Source: Tethya wilhelma (Eukaryota; Porifera; Demospongiae; Tethyida; Tethyidae). Taken from it: DNA of 64,000 nucleotides. The notes beneath the pieces were generated by a model that worked only from the letters and a program-made list of their open reading frames with translations, had not been told where the DNA came from and searched no databases. The DNA is taken from the NCBI GenBank assembly GCA_964030475.1, contig CAXIPT010000012.1, forward strand, positions 1,408,799-1,472,798, given 5' to 3'. Positions 1 to 11,212 of this stretch are shown here, in pieces. The first letter of the stretch is position 1. The number at the start of each line of letters is the position of its first letter. The position numbers were made by a program, and so were the translations under genes.

Positions 1-694
1 TTAGGAGGTTAGTATCCATACCATTTCTTATGTCACTTCTGTATTGTTTACAAAGGTAGCTGATGTTAATGCTGTCTCTTAGCACCCGTACAGTAGTTAT
101 TGGTGTACAGTACGTGTCCATGTAAGAGTAATGTAATTACTAAGCAAAGTTATAGTGTGTTTTTTACCTTCTGTTTCAGTATTTGTGTGCAATGATCAGG
201 CTGGGCATGACACTAGAGAAATTACTGTCTATTTTTACAAGAAACTTTTGACNCACAAAAGGTGTGGCCAAAATGAGCGTGGTACTTCCGCTTGAACATG
301 GTGTTAATTGGGACTTCAAAAGACTTTCAGCTCTGTTGATTGGCTAACTGTTTTGCAGAATCCCTCTATATAGGGAGTGCCAGCATTTCTGGGCAGAAGT
401 GATAGGAGGCATTGAGACCAGACTTTCCTGCGTGTTAGTATGCCAGACCAAGGTCTATTAGAGACGAATCCTTTAAATACCATCCTTATTTATATACTAC
501 CACACATTTCTAGGAAAGACCAAGTGTACCAAACTATCACTCCTGCACCAATGGTTCATCTTCCTATGAAGATCCTACGATTGCGTCTAGCTGTTCACAC
601 CATAGATAACACTACTGTGAAAGGTCTGGCTAGGCAAAAAGTCCTTAGTACTCAGGTACTTTATACATATAAATGTACTCTTATCTACGGATAC
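1..694. other. Upstream flank, no gene recognised
   Basis: I see no recognisable coding exon here. An open frame at 440-727 on the plus strand has no recognisable motif or plausible splice context, and I do not call it. A single N lies at 253. If the minus-strand exon at 695-872 is real, its downstream introns and exons lie here or beyond the left edge. Confidence 0.4.
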
Positions 695-872
695 CTTCAA
701 TGTTTTCTTGGTTTGTTTGATGAGTAGCTTCTACCTTTCCTTTCACTTTATCCAATGACTCAGCGCTAGCATTTGTTTTCTTATCAGAGGAGATAAGTTG
801 TAGTAGCTCTTGAGAATACTTGATCACTTCACAATGATCCCTCAAACTTTGTTTCAGCTCCACATCTGCCAT
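695..872 (-). CDS. Candidate first coding exon of an unknown gene, divergent from ADAL
   Basis: An ATG at 872 opens a frame of about 59 codons, starting MADVELKQSLRDHCEV, that ends at a possible GT donor (694-693, phase 1). The peptide is charged, rich in K, E, Q and S, and looks helical; I do not recognise the family. Support is positional: it starts 137 bp from the ADAL start on the opposite strand, a usual head-to-head arrangement. Later exons were not found in the 690 bases left in the window. It may be a chance open frame. Confidence 0.35.
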
Positions 873-1009
873 ATTTAAAAATTTCAGTGGATAAATTTAC
901 TCTTTTCCCGCCAAAATACAATCGTAATGACCCCTTTCCAGATTTTTATTATGATCCCTCTCGATCTCACAATCATCGATCTCACCTGAAGAATCCAGAA
1001 GAATTCACC
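873..1009. promoter_or_regulatory. Bidirectional promoter with E2F-like site
   Basis: This short interval separates two divergent ATG codons. On the plus strand 903-916 reads TTTTCCCGCCAAAA, a close match to the E2F consensus TTTSSCGC with an inverted half next to it. No clear TATA box is seen. The GTG-opened frame from 887 runs in frame into ADAL, but the ATG at 1010 (ACC before it) gives an N-terminus of the length expected for ADAL, so I treat this interval as promoter or 5' UTR. Confidence 0.4.
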
Positions 1010-4000
1010 ATGCAAACAGAAGATATGGACATGTTGGAGTATTGCAAGAGCCTCCCTAAAGTGGTAAGACTGATAATTTTATAAGAGAAAAGAAAACTTG
1101 CTCATACGTTCAACCTTGGCTTGTGACTTAACTGACCCACAAGGTGTATGGTATCGGTACAAAGAAAAAGAATAATACTATCAAAAGCTCCTCATAACAA
1201 CACAAATACACTAGATCAGCTGAGCCTCAAAGGCTTGTGTCAATTTCACTGTTCACTTACTGAGATATAACCATCGTCATTTTTAATTGTTGCCAATGGA
1301 ACATTTTCTGTGGGATAGCAAGCACTTATGACCAGTTTGTCCATCTTATGCACAACTTTGAACGGCTACTGTAAGTGGGAAACTTAAGAAGTATTAGCAG
1401 CTAGAGATCTGAAACTTGCATGACAAGTTTGTCATAAAATGGAATTTAGCTTTGAGTACCATTGCCTTGTTCTAAAACTGTATAGTACCAGTGATATCCA
1501 GCACAAACCATAGAATTCCGAGCAAATTTTTGTGACAGAAGAGCAATTCTAAGTACGTTTACTGCATAAAACTCGATGTACTTTTTAACAGACTCCAACA
1601 ACGAACAAAATTTTTTTCTCTCCCTCTCTTTTATACGGTCAATCTAGAGAAGTACAACATCCATGTGTTATGCTGAGCTGGCATTTTAGTGCATGTGAGC
1701 TACATATTTAGTACTTTCACAGAATGTAATACTTTGTGTACTTCACAGAATGTAATACCTTAAACGTGGAAATATTGGCGGTACATTAAATTTGGCGATT
1801 TGGTGATCGTCTCGGAAGTCGCCAAATTTAATGTACCGCCAATATTTCATCATACATTATTCCCATGCAAGTGTTTAGTCAATGACCACCAAATGAACAC
1901 CAATATTTTTGTTGAAGGTAGCCAGACCAAAATCGTCAAATTAAATTACCGCCAATATTTCCACGTTTACGGTAATTACCAAAGTGCCATGGCCATGCAG
2001 CTCAGCACGATTCACATTGCACATGACACTATATAGGCACTTAATTACAAAAGAGACCTAGCCTGAGATTTGGCAACTAGGAACTTGTAATCCCTGTGAC
2101 ACACATACAGATGGACGTTGAGGATTAATTGATTGAGTTATTGTCAACATACTATACTTACTTCCACTTCCATCTTACCTTTATATGCTTAATTAATATA
2201 CCCTGTGATTAGTCTGGCTGCATAGATAAACTATACTGCAGTGATATTATACTCTGTAGGAGCTACATGCACATTTGAATGGCTCAATTAGTGAATCGAC
2301 AATGTCAAAGTTGCTTAGGAAACATGAAGCCAAATCTGGATCGTCCATCCCTAAATCATGGCAAACCACAATTGGCAGTGGAGACAGAAGGACTTTGGAA
2401 GAGTAAGTAAACCTTTCAACACTCATTCTGAATCAATATGTACCTCAATCTGTGTGTACTGACTGTCCTAGTTGTTTCTAGAATGCAACTCAAAATTTTG
2501 CATAACTCTGTTGATGTAGTTATGCTGAATGTCTCGTAGTCACCATACAAAAATATTTACGGTATATTCATCACAACTACGTACAACAGTATGCATAGGA
2601 GGACTCATACCAGAAGTGTATGTCTTCCTGTTTAATTCACAAGCAACAAATGAAATGTTCTCATTGTATAACTATTGTACAATTGTATCTATTAATTGAT
2701 ATTGTTTTAGTTAATTACTGTATCTGTATATCACAGGTGTTTTTTAATGTTTAAGATAATCCATACAGTTGTTGATGATGATGAAGCTGTTTTTATGGTA
2801 GGTTAATTAGGGTAGAGTAGCAGTAACCTCGTGTGCAAATGTTCACCATAAACCTCTTTTCAGCTAGTATCTGCTTGATTCCAGGCCCTTGCTTAGTCTT
2901 TTTTGTGTAATTGGGACAGGATCAGGGGAAAAGGTGTACTTTACTAGTCTCAATTAACAATTATTTTACAGGTGGCTCATGATGTAGTGTGTGATTTTGC
3001 TTTAGAAAATGTTGTCTATCTTGAACTTCGTTCTACACCAAGAGAAAACTCTCTTACAGGTACTTTATCAGTGCAACGTACAAATTCAAATTGTTAACTT
3101 ATTCTATTCATGTAACTAATTTTTTTGAGACTTTCCCAACAAATTTTTACTCAAAAATATGTGATATTGTAACCTCTACTACAGTGGCGTGAATTTATTT
3201 TAATTGCTACATACATGTAAAATGAACACATTTAGCCAAAGTGTACTACAATTTACTAAAGTGTATCTGGCTTGAGAATGCCACCGGAAGTGAAATGATG
3301 AGATTCATGCAATACTTTTCTCCTGGGGCAAAATGGCTAACTTGGTATAGTGTTGGAAGCTGGAACATTGCAATCAAAAGTTCCAATGGTACTTGATTTT
3401 GAAATCAGTTGGATAGTAGGAAAGTTATTCAGTTTTTTTCTACCAGCATTCTCAAACCACATGGACTTTATAATTCATGGACATAATTATTAAAAAAAAC
3501 ATATTCATCTCTTTGAACCTCTCTAGCTAATAAAAACCTATGCTTTCTGCCAGGTCTAATCAAAACATACCGGAAAACAGACAGTCACTAATGCTGTTCA
3601 AAATGGCTGCCTTAGCTCTCTACAAATTCAGCTGAACACATCTTGTGTATGTAATAAGTGAAGGCTGTAGTAACTGCTCTTTGCTGTACTTACATCTAAT
3701 CATTAGGGCATGTAATTGATCATAATGACATTGTGTTGTTTAACTGCTGTTGTAGGTATGACTAAACTTTCATACATTCGAAGTATTTTGCGAGGAATCA
3801 ACAGTGCTATGTCCGAGTATCACCAAATCAAAGTAAGGTTAGTTGAATAACTAACTATCCCAATTAAGGCACCTGATTGAGGATTACGGTAGACTTGTTT
3901 TTGCTTGATCCTCCAACAAAAATAGTTCTGTGCTTTGAGAATTTCATCCAATGCACAATTTATTTAGCTTCATATACTCAGGCCTTCCCCAACTTGAAAG

Positions 4001-7000
4001 ATATAAAACTCACACCAGGGAATGCCTGAGAATGAGGCTACCATCTACAGAGGTCAAAATTGTGTTTTAGAGTGCATGGTTGTACGTACTTCAATTTATA
4101 GTACCTCATAGCACTAGTGTTTACAAGGAGACAAAAAGGACCGCGTGATTCTATAGAACTGCCCATGGTCGTTGTCAAAACTCATAGAAAACGCTCATGG
4201 TCATTCCCAAAAATACAGTAGTTTTAGGACAATGACCAGTTTGAGAATGACCATGAGTGCACAGTTTGAGTGTGACCGTGAGTGTATGTTTGAGCTTTGA
4301 ACCCTGATGTAGCTTTCCAATAATTATACTGTGAGTAAGAGTGTACTTAACTTGTAAAAAATTATGATTGCATTTATTAAGAGATTAAAATTTCCATCTG
4401 TTACAAGAGCTGCTTGCAGGTAAAGCCAAAAATTTAAGAGTAAATTCAATCCCTTTATTATAATAGTCCAGGATAGCCACTGGCCATGGTTAATGGCAGA
4501 AGTAAAGTTGTATCATAATTATTTTCAAGTTTTGGATACAATTTTACTTCTGCTATCAGCTTGAATTACATATGCAGAACTCAGTATTATAAATTGTGCA
4601 GTTGTTATATTACTTACTTTAATTATTATGTAGTTATTCTGCTGTTTAATTCTTTGACACTAGCTTGCTCCTTTCCATTGATCGTCGATGTTCAGTTGCT
4701 GATGCTTATACTACCGTTGATCTAGCCCTCCAGTACAGGAATAGTGATTACAGTACACAAGTTGTTGGCATTGATCTGAGTGGAGATCCTTCAGTAAGTG
4801 TATTATCTGATTTTAGTTAAAGGACCAGTTGTATAAAGTTTTACACCTCTATTGCAATCCAGATGAATTACTGTCTGGGTCAGCGGCCATATTCTGTTGT
4901 TTTAAGTAATTATTTAACTTGCAGGTTGGTGATATGAATGACTTTATACCAGTCCTATTGTATGCTAAAGAAAAGGGACTAAAACTTTCATTACACTTGT
5001 CTGAGGTTTGTGGTATACCTTAGTGTTATAAATTTTTGCAAGTACTAACGCTTGATATTTTTGCGGATTGCTCCAAAAACGTAAAAATTAATTCACGTAA
5101 AAATTTATTTTTAGGAACAAATTGTAATGAGTACCATTAAGTTGGTACACCAGCAATGTACAAGCCACTTCACCGCACTATATGTAGTAATGTAAACCAC
5201 TTTTCTATGTGTACTGTAGCCACTTCCAGAGGAGGTCCGACATCCGCAGGCCTTTGTAATTAAAAAGGTCACATGATTACATTTCCTGGTCTTGATTTGA
5301 GGTGCTTTTGACGCTTTCCTGCCTTGAAAAAGCTAGGAATCCTTCTCTCTCCTGTTACTTTGTCAGAATAGCTACTAAAAGTAAATCTCAGAAAAAGTGA
5401 GCTACGCGACCAGAAAACGACATCACGTGATCTTGTTTATAATGCAATTAGCCTGCATGGCCCACAGATGTTGGATCTCCTCTGAGCCACTTCATGCTAT
5501 AGTCCTGGCTCCTCCTCTACTACTATGCTAACATCAATAACATTTGAGCTGCATCTTCAACAAAATAGCAAAATTGAATACCAGTAAAATACATTTTCTG
5601 TTGAACCGTTGTGCTAAGTCATTACTAGCCTAAACTTATTACTCGTCTTTCTCGGTATGTAACAGTTTATGCACATAGATCATACAGTAATTTATTATGC
5701 TAATATTTGATGGATCATCTTCACATTGCCTTTTGTGTGGATTTAACTACCCCTTTTTGTAGATACCAAATTGCAGTGAAGAAACACAACTACTTTTGTC
5801 TGTTGATCCTGACAGAATAGGACATTGTACTTTCATGCACACTGATGTTCATGGAGATGAAATAGTGGATGCTGTTTCGATGAAGAAGATTCCAATTGGT
5901 AAGTATTAACTAATCTAGTTAGGTCCACATCAAAACATTTTCTTGTCATCTTGTTATGCATAGTGAATGGTGTGAATTATCCATGCATTGGTATAGTTAT
6001 TTAGCTAATGGGCTGCAATGTGTACAGTTTACAAGAGTGCAAGTTCTTGAACCAAAGATATTCAGTTTCTTCCTATTAATTGTTTAGTACCTAGAAGAGT
6101 CTATCCATACTCTCAGTGTTCTAGCTGCTTGGTGCAGGTAGCACAATGTCATGCATTCTCTCAGGCAACTCTGTTTATACATCTTCAATATGAAAGTAAT
6201 ACACTCTTTACTTTGTATGTGGATTCACTTTAATCATTTTCAGAGATCTGTTTAACATCAAATCTTAAGTGCAGGACAGTTGCTAGTTATAATGACCATC
6301 AACTAAAATTCTGGATTTCTAAAAGTCATCCTTTTGTGATTTGTGTAAGTTACAGTCGTTCGTTTTTGCTTCTCTTGAATGCATGCAGTCCCAAGTGTTA
6401 TTGAGCTAGTTGAAAAGAATAGGATAAGGCAGACAGCACCCTCTCTTGGTGTAAAGCTATAATAATTATTATGTACATAGCTAATAAAAATTAATACTAT
6501 TGTGCATTTTAATAACGTTAGAAGCAACTCAAGCAATATTTTTTGTATATACATAGCCCTGTGAGATTTGGAAGCCCCTCAAGTTCTTGGTGCAAAGCAT
6601 TTTCAACGTGTGAGCACCGAATCTATTTTACTAGGAGCTTATGAGCATTAATATTGCGAAGTAATAATGGTGGAGCATCTTACTTGGCCCTGTATTTGTT
6701 TTTTAGTAATAGCAATATAGCTTCCTTTTTACAAAGTAAGTTGTGATATGTATAGCGTAAGTGTTGTGAAGATCTGCACCCACTTATCAGCTACTATGTT
6801 ACAAGCATCTTCCTGGCATTGCACAGGTGCTTTACCATTAAACATAGCACAAGTAAGTCACTTTATTATATACTTATATAGTTACTATACTAAGTTAAGT
6901 ACAGAGGAAGCGGGCAATAACTTCCCGTATTGCCCTGCTCGTTATTGCCCGCTTGCAGAAATTTGTTCGCGCTTTGCTCAGCCAATCACGCTGCACAAAA

Positions 7001-7924
7001 ATCAATTTTACGCGCGAATTTTAACCAATCACAGATAATCGTTGCTACGGTATAAAAGAAGGCTGCATAGAAACCACTGCCAGTTTTTTGTGAATGCTTG
7101 GAGAGGTAAAAGCTACGCTAGTCAAGTTAGTTCGTTGACACAGAGAAAGCCTTCAGTACGAGCGAGTCAGCTACTAAACGAACAGCAAAACCCCACCCAT
7201 GCTATATCCGGTAAACAAAACACTGCCCGTTGCTGTAGACAGACGGGAGTCGAACTCGTCGAAGGCATTGAAGCTTCTTGATAGTGCCAGAAACCAGGAG
7301 AAAGCTATGAATTTTGTGCTCTTGCTATGGCCACTACTCCTGCAGGCCTGCTTCAAGCTCATTTTTTCCGTGCCAGGCTAACTGTACTAGTCACAACATG
7401 CTAGCTAGCTAGCAAAGATGCATGCCCTTGTTGATAAGTATATAATAAATCCATTATTGCATTCCTTTGGTCGGGCAATATGGCTAAAATATTGGTTCTT
7501 GACTATTGCATTGGCCCTCCCTTCGGTCGGGACCAATACTCCAGTCTCGAACCAATATTTAGCCATATTGCCCTCCCAGTCATGCAATAATATATATTTA
7601 TCACATTGCTCCTGAATTATACTCATGTTTATAAGCATAGCATGGAGGGACTGGTTTACGAGGCTATGTCTGTTCTATACCTTGAGTCCTTGATGTAAAA
7701 CGCAATAATAATAATTTTGCATAATTATGCATGATATTATTGTATTACAGACTGATGACAAAGGAGTATTTGCCACTACCTTATCATATGAATACTATGT
7801 TGCTGCACTAACATTTGGTCTATCCAAAAGGAAACTGAAAGATTTATCAGTCGAGGCCGTTGACTATGTGTTTCAAAGCAAAGAGGTGAAAGAAGTCATA
7901 AAGCTTTATTGGCAACGTACATAA
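1010..7924 (+). CDS. ADAL: Adenosine deaminase-like protein (N6-methyl-AMP deaminase), 10 exons
   Basis: Family role: hydrolyses N6-methyl-AMP to IMP and methylamine in the cytosol, clearing modified nucleotides. Exons: 1010-1063, 2260-2402, 2737-2797, 2972-3059, 3756-3837, 4664-4793, 4925-5005, 5763-5898, 6244-6344, 7751-7924. All joins are GT-AG and phases agree, giving 349 residues, close to about 355 in human ADAL. Metal and catalytic motifs are in order: HAHLNG (exon 2), LELRSTPR (exon 4), IDLSGDP (exon 6), LSLHLSE (exon 7), the GH of RIGHCT (exon 8) and TDDKGVF (exons 9-10). Odd: RIGHCT has Cys where ADAL proteins usually have Gly after His. An AATAAA (7923-7928) overlaps the stop. Introns hold several foldback elements. 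It converges on cyclin B. Confidence 0.93.
1761..1969. repeat. Foldback element (MITE-like) in ADAL intron 1
   Basis: The outer 21 bases at 1761-1781 are repeated exactly, inverted, at the right end near 1949-1969. A second inverted copy of the arm lies inside (1819-1848) and pairs perfectly over 30 bases with 1769-1798. The element therefore has three arm copies and can form alternative hairpins. No coding capacity. Confidence 0.6.
3257..3470. repeat. MITE-like element, family F copy 1
   Basis: The ends are inverted repeats: TAAAGT, then a TCTGG/TTGAGAATGC core at the left, and the reverse complement ending in GGACTTTA at the right. The same element with about the same length lies at 10133-10370, so this is a dispersed family. 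It sits in ADAL intron 4. Confidence 0.6.
5227..5486. repeat. Degenerate foldback element in ADAL intron 7
   Basis: Imperfect inverted ends (GAGGAGGTCCGACATC at left, its approximate complement at right) resemble the arms of the element at 30291-30456. No coding capacity seen. Confidence 0.4.
6909..6951. repeat. Short hairpin with CCCGC-rich loop
   Basis: Twelve-base arms GCGGGCAATAAC and GTTATTGCCCGC flank a loop that itself repeats part of the arm (CCCGTATTGCCC). It lies about 30 bases before a CCAAT/TATA cluster in ADAL intron 9. Confidence 0.5.
6982..7058 (+). promoter_or_regulatory. Promoter-like CCAAT-CCAAT-TATA cluster inside ADAL intron 9
   Basis: CCAATCA occurs at 6982 and CCAATCA again at 7025, followed by TATAAAAG at 7051-7058. 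The order, strand and spacing are those of a strong pol II core promoter. The 300 bases downstream have several open frames but none I recognise. This could be an internal promoter, or the end of an old retroelement or histone-like gene remnant. Function is inferred only. Confidence 0.35.
7432..7606. repeat. Long hairpin in ADAL intron 9
   Basis: Arms of about 65 bases pair across the element: GGGCAATATGGCTAAA-type left arm, complementary right arm, with TTGATAAGTATAT at the outer left and a matching end at the right. The loop contains a second smaller inverted repeat. It starts about 145 bases before the last ADAL exon. MITE-like; no terminal duplication identified. Confidence 0.6.
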
Positions 7925-8096
7925 TAAATTATCTGTAATTTTTGTGACATAATTAATGCAATTTATTATTACTGCACAAAATTCTGTAAGTATAATAATA
8001 TTATTACTATTGTTAACAACAACAACAACAACAAAAAAAATTATAGTGAAGTTTGAACTTTCTATTGTAATACTAACTAGCAAACTACCTTGAAGT
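7925..8096. terminator. Convergent 3' ends of ADAL and cyclin B
   Basis: Only 172 bases separate the two stop codons. ADAL has AATAAA overlapping its stop (7923-7928). On the minus strand an AATAAA lies at 7968-7963, about 130 bases after the cyclin stop. If these signals are used, the two 3' ends overlap or abut. Confidence 0.45.
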
Positions 8097-10934
8097 TCAA
8101 GAAGCTAAGTGTTGAACTATTTCTTTTTTGATCATGGCTACTTCTGCAACCATCAAAAATCTTGAAGAGGAATACTTTATCTTGACTGCTTGCTGCTTTG
8201 CAGTGGCCATGCTCAAAACCAGTTTAGCCATCTTATGGACACATGGGGTGATATCTTCAATTGAGTAAGTGCTGTAGTGCTGTAGTGTTGAGCTCTGGAC
8301 ACACAAAAAAATAATTATAAGGTAAAAGGGACATCAGGTCTGTCTGAGACAAACAAGGCTAGCTAGGGTTTGAACAGAATAGATTATTACCCATTCGCCA
8401 GCAGTGTACATCTGTAGCGAAATATATAGAGCTGTTGCAGCAATTTTGGAAGGATGAAACTGAAGCATCGAGTACTCTGGAAGGCACAACTCCATCAGAA
8501 ACTTGGCCATAGTGTGAATCTCAGGTGTTGCCTATACAATTAAAGAACAATGCCATTAGTTACGAGCACTTTGTTCTCTTACACAATTTTACCTGCCCTG
8601 CTCTAGAGTATCTTCTGAGGAAATGTAGGCAAAGTGGTGTTCCTAAGCTGTAATCCAGAGCTCGCAGTATTTGTTTCTCCATTGTCAGGATATCTTCAGA
8701 ACTATATGTTTCATCAGTGATGAAAACAAAATCTTGCACTTCAGGAGCATACATTTCTTCATATTTGCTAGCAATCAGCATAGCAGTCACACCAACAAGC
8801 TGCAGTTTTGATTTGTGAACACTGTTTTGCTGTAGGGAGACAATTAACGTATAAATACTACAGTGTCTTATGGTATTTAGATAATTGAGTAACACTTACA
8901 GAGAGATATCTGTCAATAATAGAGACAGTGAGGTATAAGGTCTCTTGGAGTAGTTTGAACTTCAAGTGAACTTGAATAAGCCAATCAATAAGAATGACTC
9001 TCATCCGGGAATTGATATGTGCTTGACTTTGCATGTAAGTTGGTGAAACATGGTAGCGCTTCTACGTTTGTAAATGTGTGAGTAGCATGATATACAAACA
9101 TATAATACAGATGCCTGGAGTTAGCAAGTTTTGTTACTTGTTCACATTCCAATAAGGGTACCGTATAGTCCCAATATTTCCAACAGTTTTGACAATAATG
9201 ATCATTGCTTACAGCAAGCTTTAGCAATACCGCATAGCGGGAGATTTTCGTGGGGGAAAATTTTTTGGCGAATTTCGTAGTTTGGCAGCTTTCCACGAAA
9301 ATTTTCCCCCACAAAATTTGTAAGATATGTGGTCGTCATGAAATCTTGAGACGCAATCCATGAAAATTTTCCCACGAATTTCTATTCAAGACAAAAACGC
9401 TAAAATTTCCTGCTATATGTACGGTAATACTGCAAATACAACAGATACCTAGCACAACTCATCCACTTCATACCACACAAGTTTCAATGTCTTGTGTTTT
9501 TTCTTCTGGTAAAATTGAACAAAAGTTTCACTTTGCAGAATATGTAAAGTAAGTCACACCCCCTAATTTCTGGCAGGTCAAGCACTGAGAACTTGCAACA
9601 AGTACTGAATTATGCTTTTCAAACAATTTTCAGTGATAATTAAGTGTTATAATACAACAATTTTCAGTGATAATTAAGTGTTATAATACAACTACTGTTG
9701 TTATAAAGTAGTGTACGCAATTTATATAATGGTATTGACAAGGTAAATTTTGACTGCCTAGAGTTATTCAGTTTTGTCTCAGCAGCTAGACAGTAGCTAG
9801 AGGTACAATTTTGAATCCTCAGCTTGTGAAGCATTGGTCAGTACAGGCTGGTTCACAATATCTGGTGCTGTATTGCATAACAATACTTCACATTTAGCAA
9901 TGCAATGCAACACGTTAGATGCAGATATTATAGAAAAAATATTCAAACGTACATTCGATACATTGTTTCTGCATAGCTGTGTGCGACAACTTTTTACATG
10001 ACATAAAGGAAAAATATTGCAAACACTTTAAGTCAACTAAGTCGGACTTTGATTGGAATCTCTATTAAATAGGAAGATAGCTAGTGTGGTGTGTCCGAAA
10101 TTAGGCACTGTCCAAAAATTGGTGACCTTACCTAAAGTCGATCTGGTTTGAGAATGCCGCCGGAAGTGAATTAATGAGATTCATAACCATACTTTTTCTA
10201 TGGGCCAAATAGCTAACTTTTGATTGGTAAGGCGTAGAAAGCTGAAAAAGCAACCAAAAGGACGGGAAGATCGAGCACTTTCCAATGGTGCTTGAAATTT
10301 TGAAATTGGTTGGATATTTAGAAAGTTATTCAAGTTTTTCTACCGGCATTCTCAAACCAGATGGACTTTAGTCTGACCCCTGAGGCTATGCCAGACTATT
10401 AAACACTGACAAACATATGCTTACCTCCAAATCACGCATGTAAATGTAGATTTCTTTAGCATATTCAGCACACAGTTGAGGGTTATCAGCGTCAATGCTG
10501 TCAATATCTTCAATGTGGAGCTGTTTAGAGAACTGGGTGGCTACTTGAGCTACTTCCATTTCTTCAGCTGCTTCTTTAGCATTCTGTTTGACACTCAACT
10601 TTTCAACCTTTGGATGACCAGCAGTAACTTTTGGGGCAGGAGCTTGAATTGCAAACGTAGCAACAGGCTTTCGTGGCACAACCTGAGAAAACAGAACATG
10701 TTGTATATAAACGTAGCAAGTAATAATTGAGTTACATACCTTCCCAGGAGGGTCTCTAGCAGAAACATTGCTGGTATTTTTTAACGCCACTCTGGGGTTG
10801 AATTGCTTTCCATGAATTGGAGGACGAGTAAGGCGGTCATCGTTGTTCACCTGTGTAAAGAGAAGTTAGTGCCACTGAAACACTCCGGCTATATTATCTA
10901 TGGTACTGCTTACTTGTAGCGATCTTAGGGCCAT
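8097..10934 (-). CDS. CCNB: G2/mitotic-specific B-type cyclin, 7 exons
   Basis: Family role: activating and targeting subunit of CDK1 for entry into mitosis, destroyed by the APC/C. Exons in order: 10934-10914, 10850-10740, 10682-10425, 9061-8900, 8829-8593, 8531-8391, 8294-8097. Every join except the first intron's neighbours was also checked by family alignment; all are phase 0 GT-AG, giving 375 residues. Residues 27-35 read RVALKNTSN, a canonical destruction box (RxxLxxxxN). The cyclin N-box follows from [10 protein letters not shown] through [17 protein letters not shown]; the C-terminal cyclin fold ends in the YSSSRF region. The start MALR is typical of cyclin B. The protein is shorter than vertebrate cyclin B1. 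It shares a divergent promoter with CCDC112. Confidence 0.93.
9228..9426. repeat. CCGTATAGC-type MITE, copy 1
   Basis: Begins TACCGCATAGCGGGAGATTT and ends with a matching inverted GTACGGTA. Internally it carries several inverted GTGGGGGAAAATTTT blocks. Related copies lie at 16460-16665, 20057-20197, 28144-28357 and within both arms of the 875-bp inverted duplication. Cyclin B intron. Confidence 0.6.
9624..9691. repeat. 34-bp tandem duplication
   Basis: Two adjacent copies of a 34-base unit containing CAATTTTCAGTGATAATTAA are identical by eye. It lies in the large cyclin B intron and looks recent. Confidence 0.7.
10133..10370. repeat. MITE-like element, family F copy 2
   Basis: Same inverted ends as 3257-3470 (TAAAGT at left, GGACTTTA at right, GAGAATGCCGCCGG cores). 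Slightly longer than copy 1 because of an internal insertion. It lies about 55 bases beyond cyclin B exon 3. Confidence 0.6.
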
Positions 10935-11212
10935 TCTTTGCTAAAATCAGAGACAGAATCAGCTGAATAAAACAGTGTCACTTGCTGGCTGGCTGTTGTT
11001 ATATTCAATTTAAATTTAAAATGAAGTGTTCTGATTGGTCAAACAACCTGTTACCTAGGCAACACACGAAACTCCCGTGTGGTGTGCATTAAATAGAATT
11101 CAAAGCGCCCGGTGAACTAGCAAAATTTTTTCCATCCTTTTGGTTACTCTTGACGCTAGTGATTGATCATTGGTTGTGCCATCTATATCATCTATGGTTG
11201 TGCTCAGTTGTA
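10935..11212. promoter_or_regulatory. Divergent cyclin B / CCDC112 promoter with X-box, CCAAT and CHR-like sites
   Basis: 278 bases lie between the two ATG codons. GTTACCTAGGCAAC at 11050-11063 is a near-perfect RFX X-box-type palindrome, 150 bases before the CCDC112 start. ATTGG at 11034-11038 is a CCAAT box on the cyclin strand. Minus-strand GGGCGC directly followed by TTTGAA (11110-11099) resembles a CDE/CHR cell-cycle element, though it lies upstream of the CCAAT box relative to cyclin B, the reverse of the usual order. TTTAAA motifs lie at 11010-11020. Confidence 0.55.

Noticed and set aside
4133..4300. Repeated GACCATGAGTG / CTCATGGTC motifs in ADAL intron 5
   Set aside because: Weak and scattered inverted matches; could not define ends.
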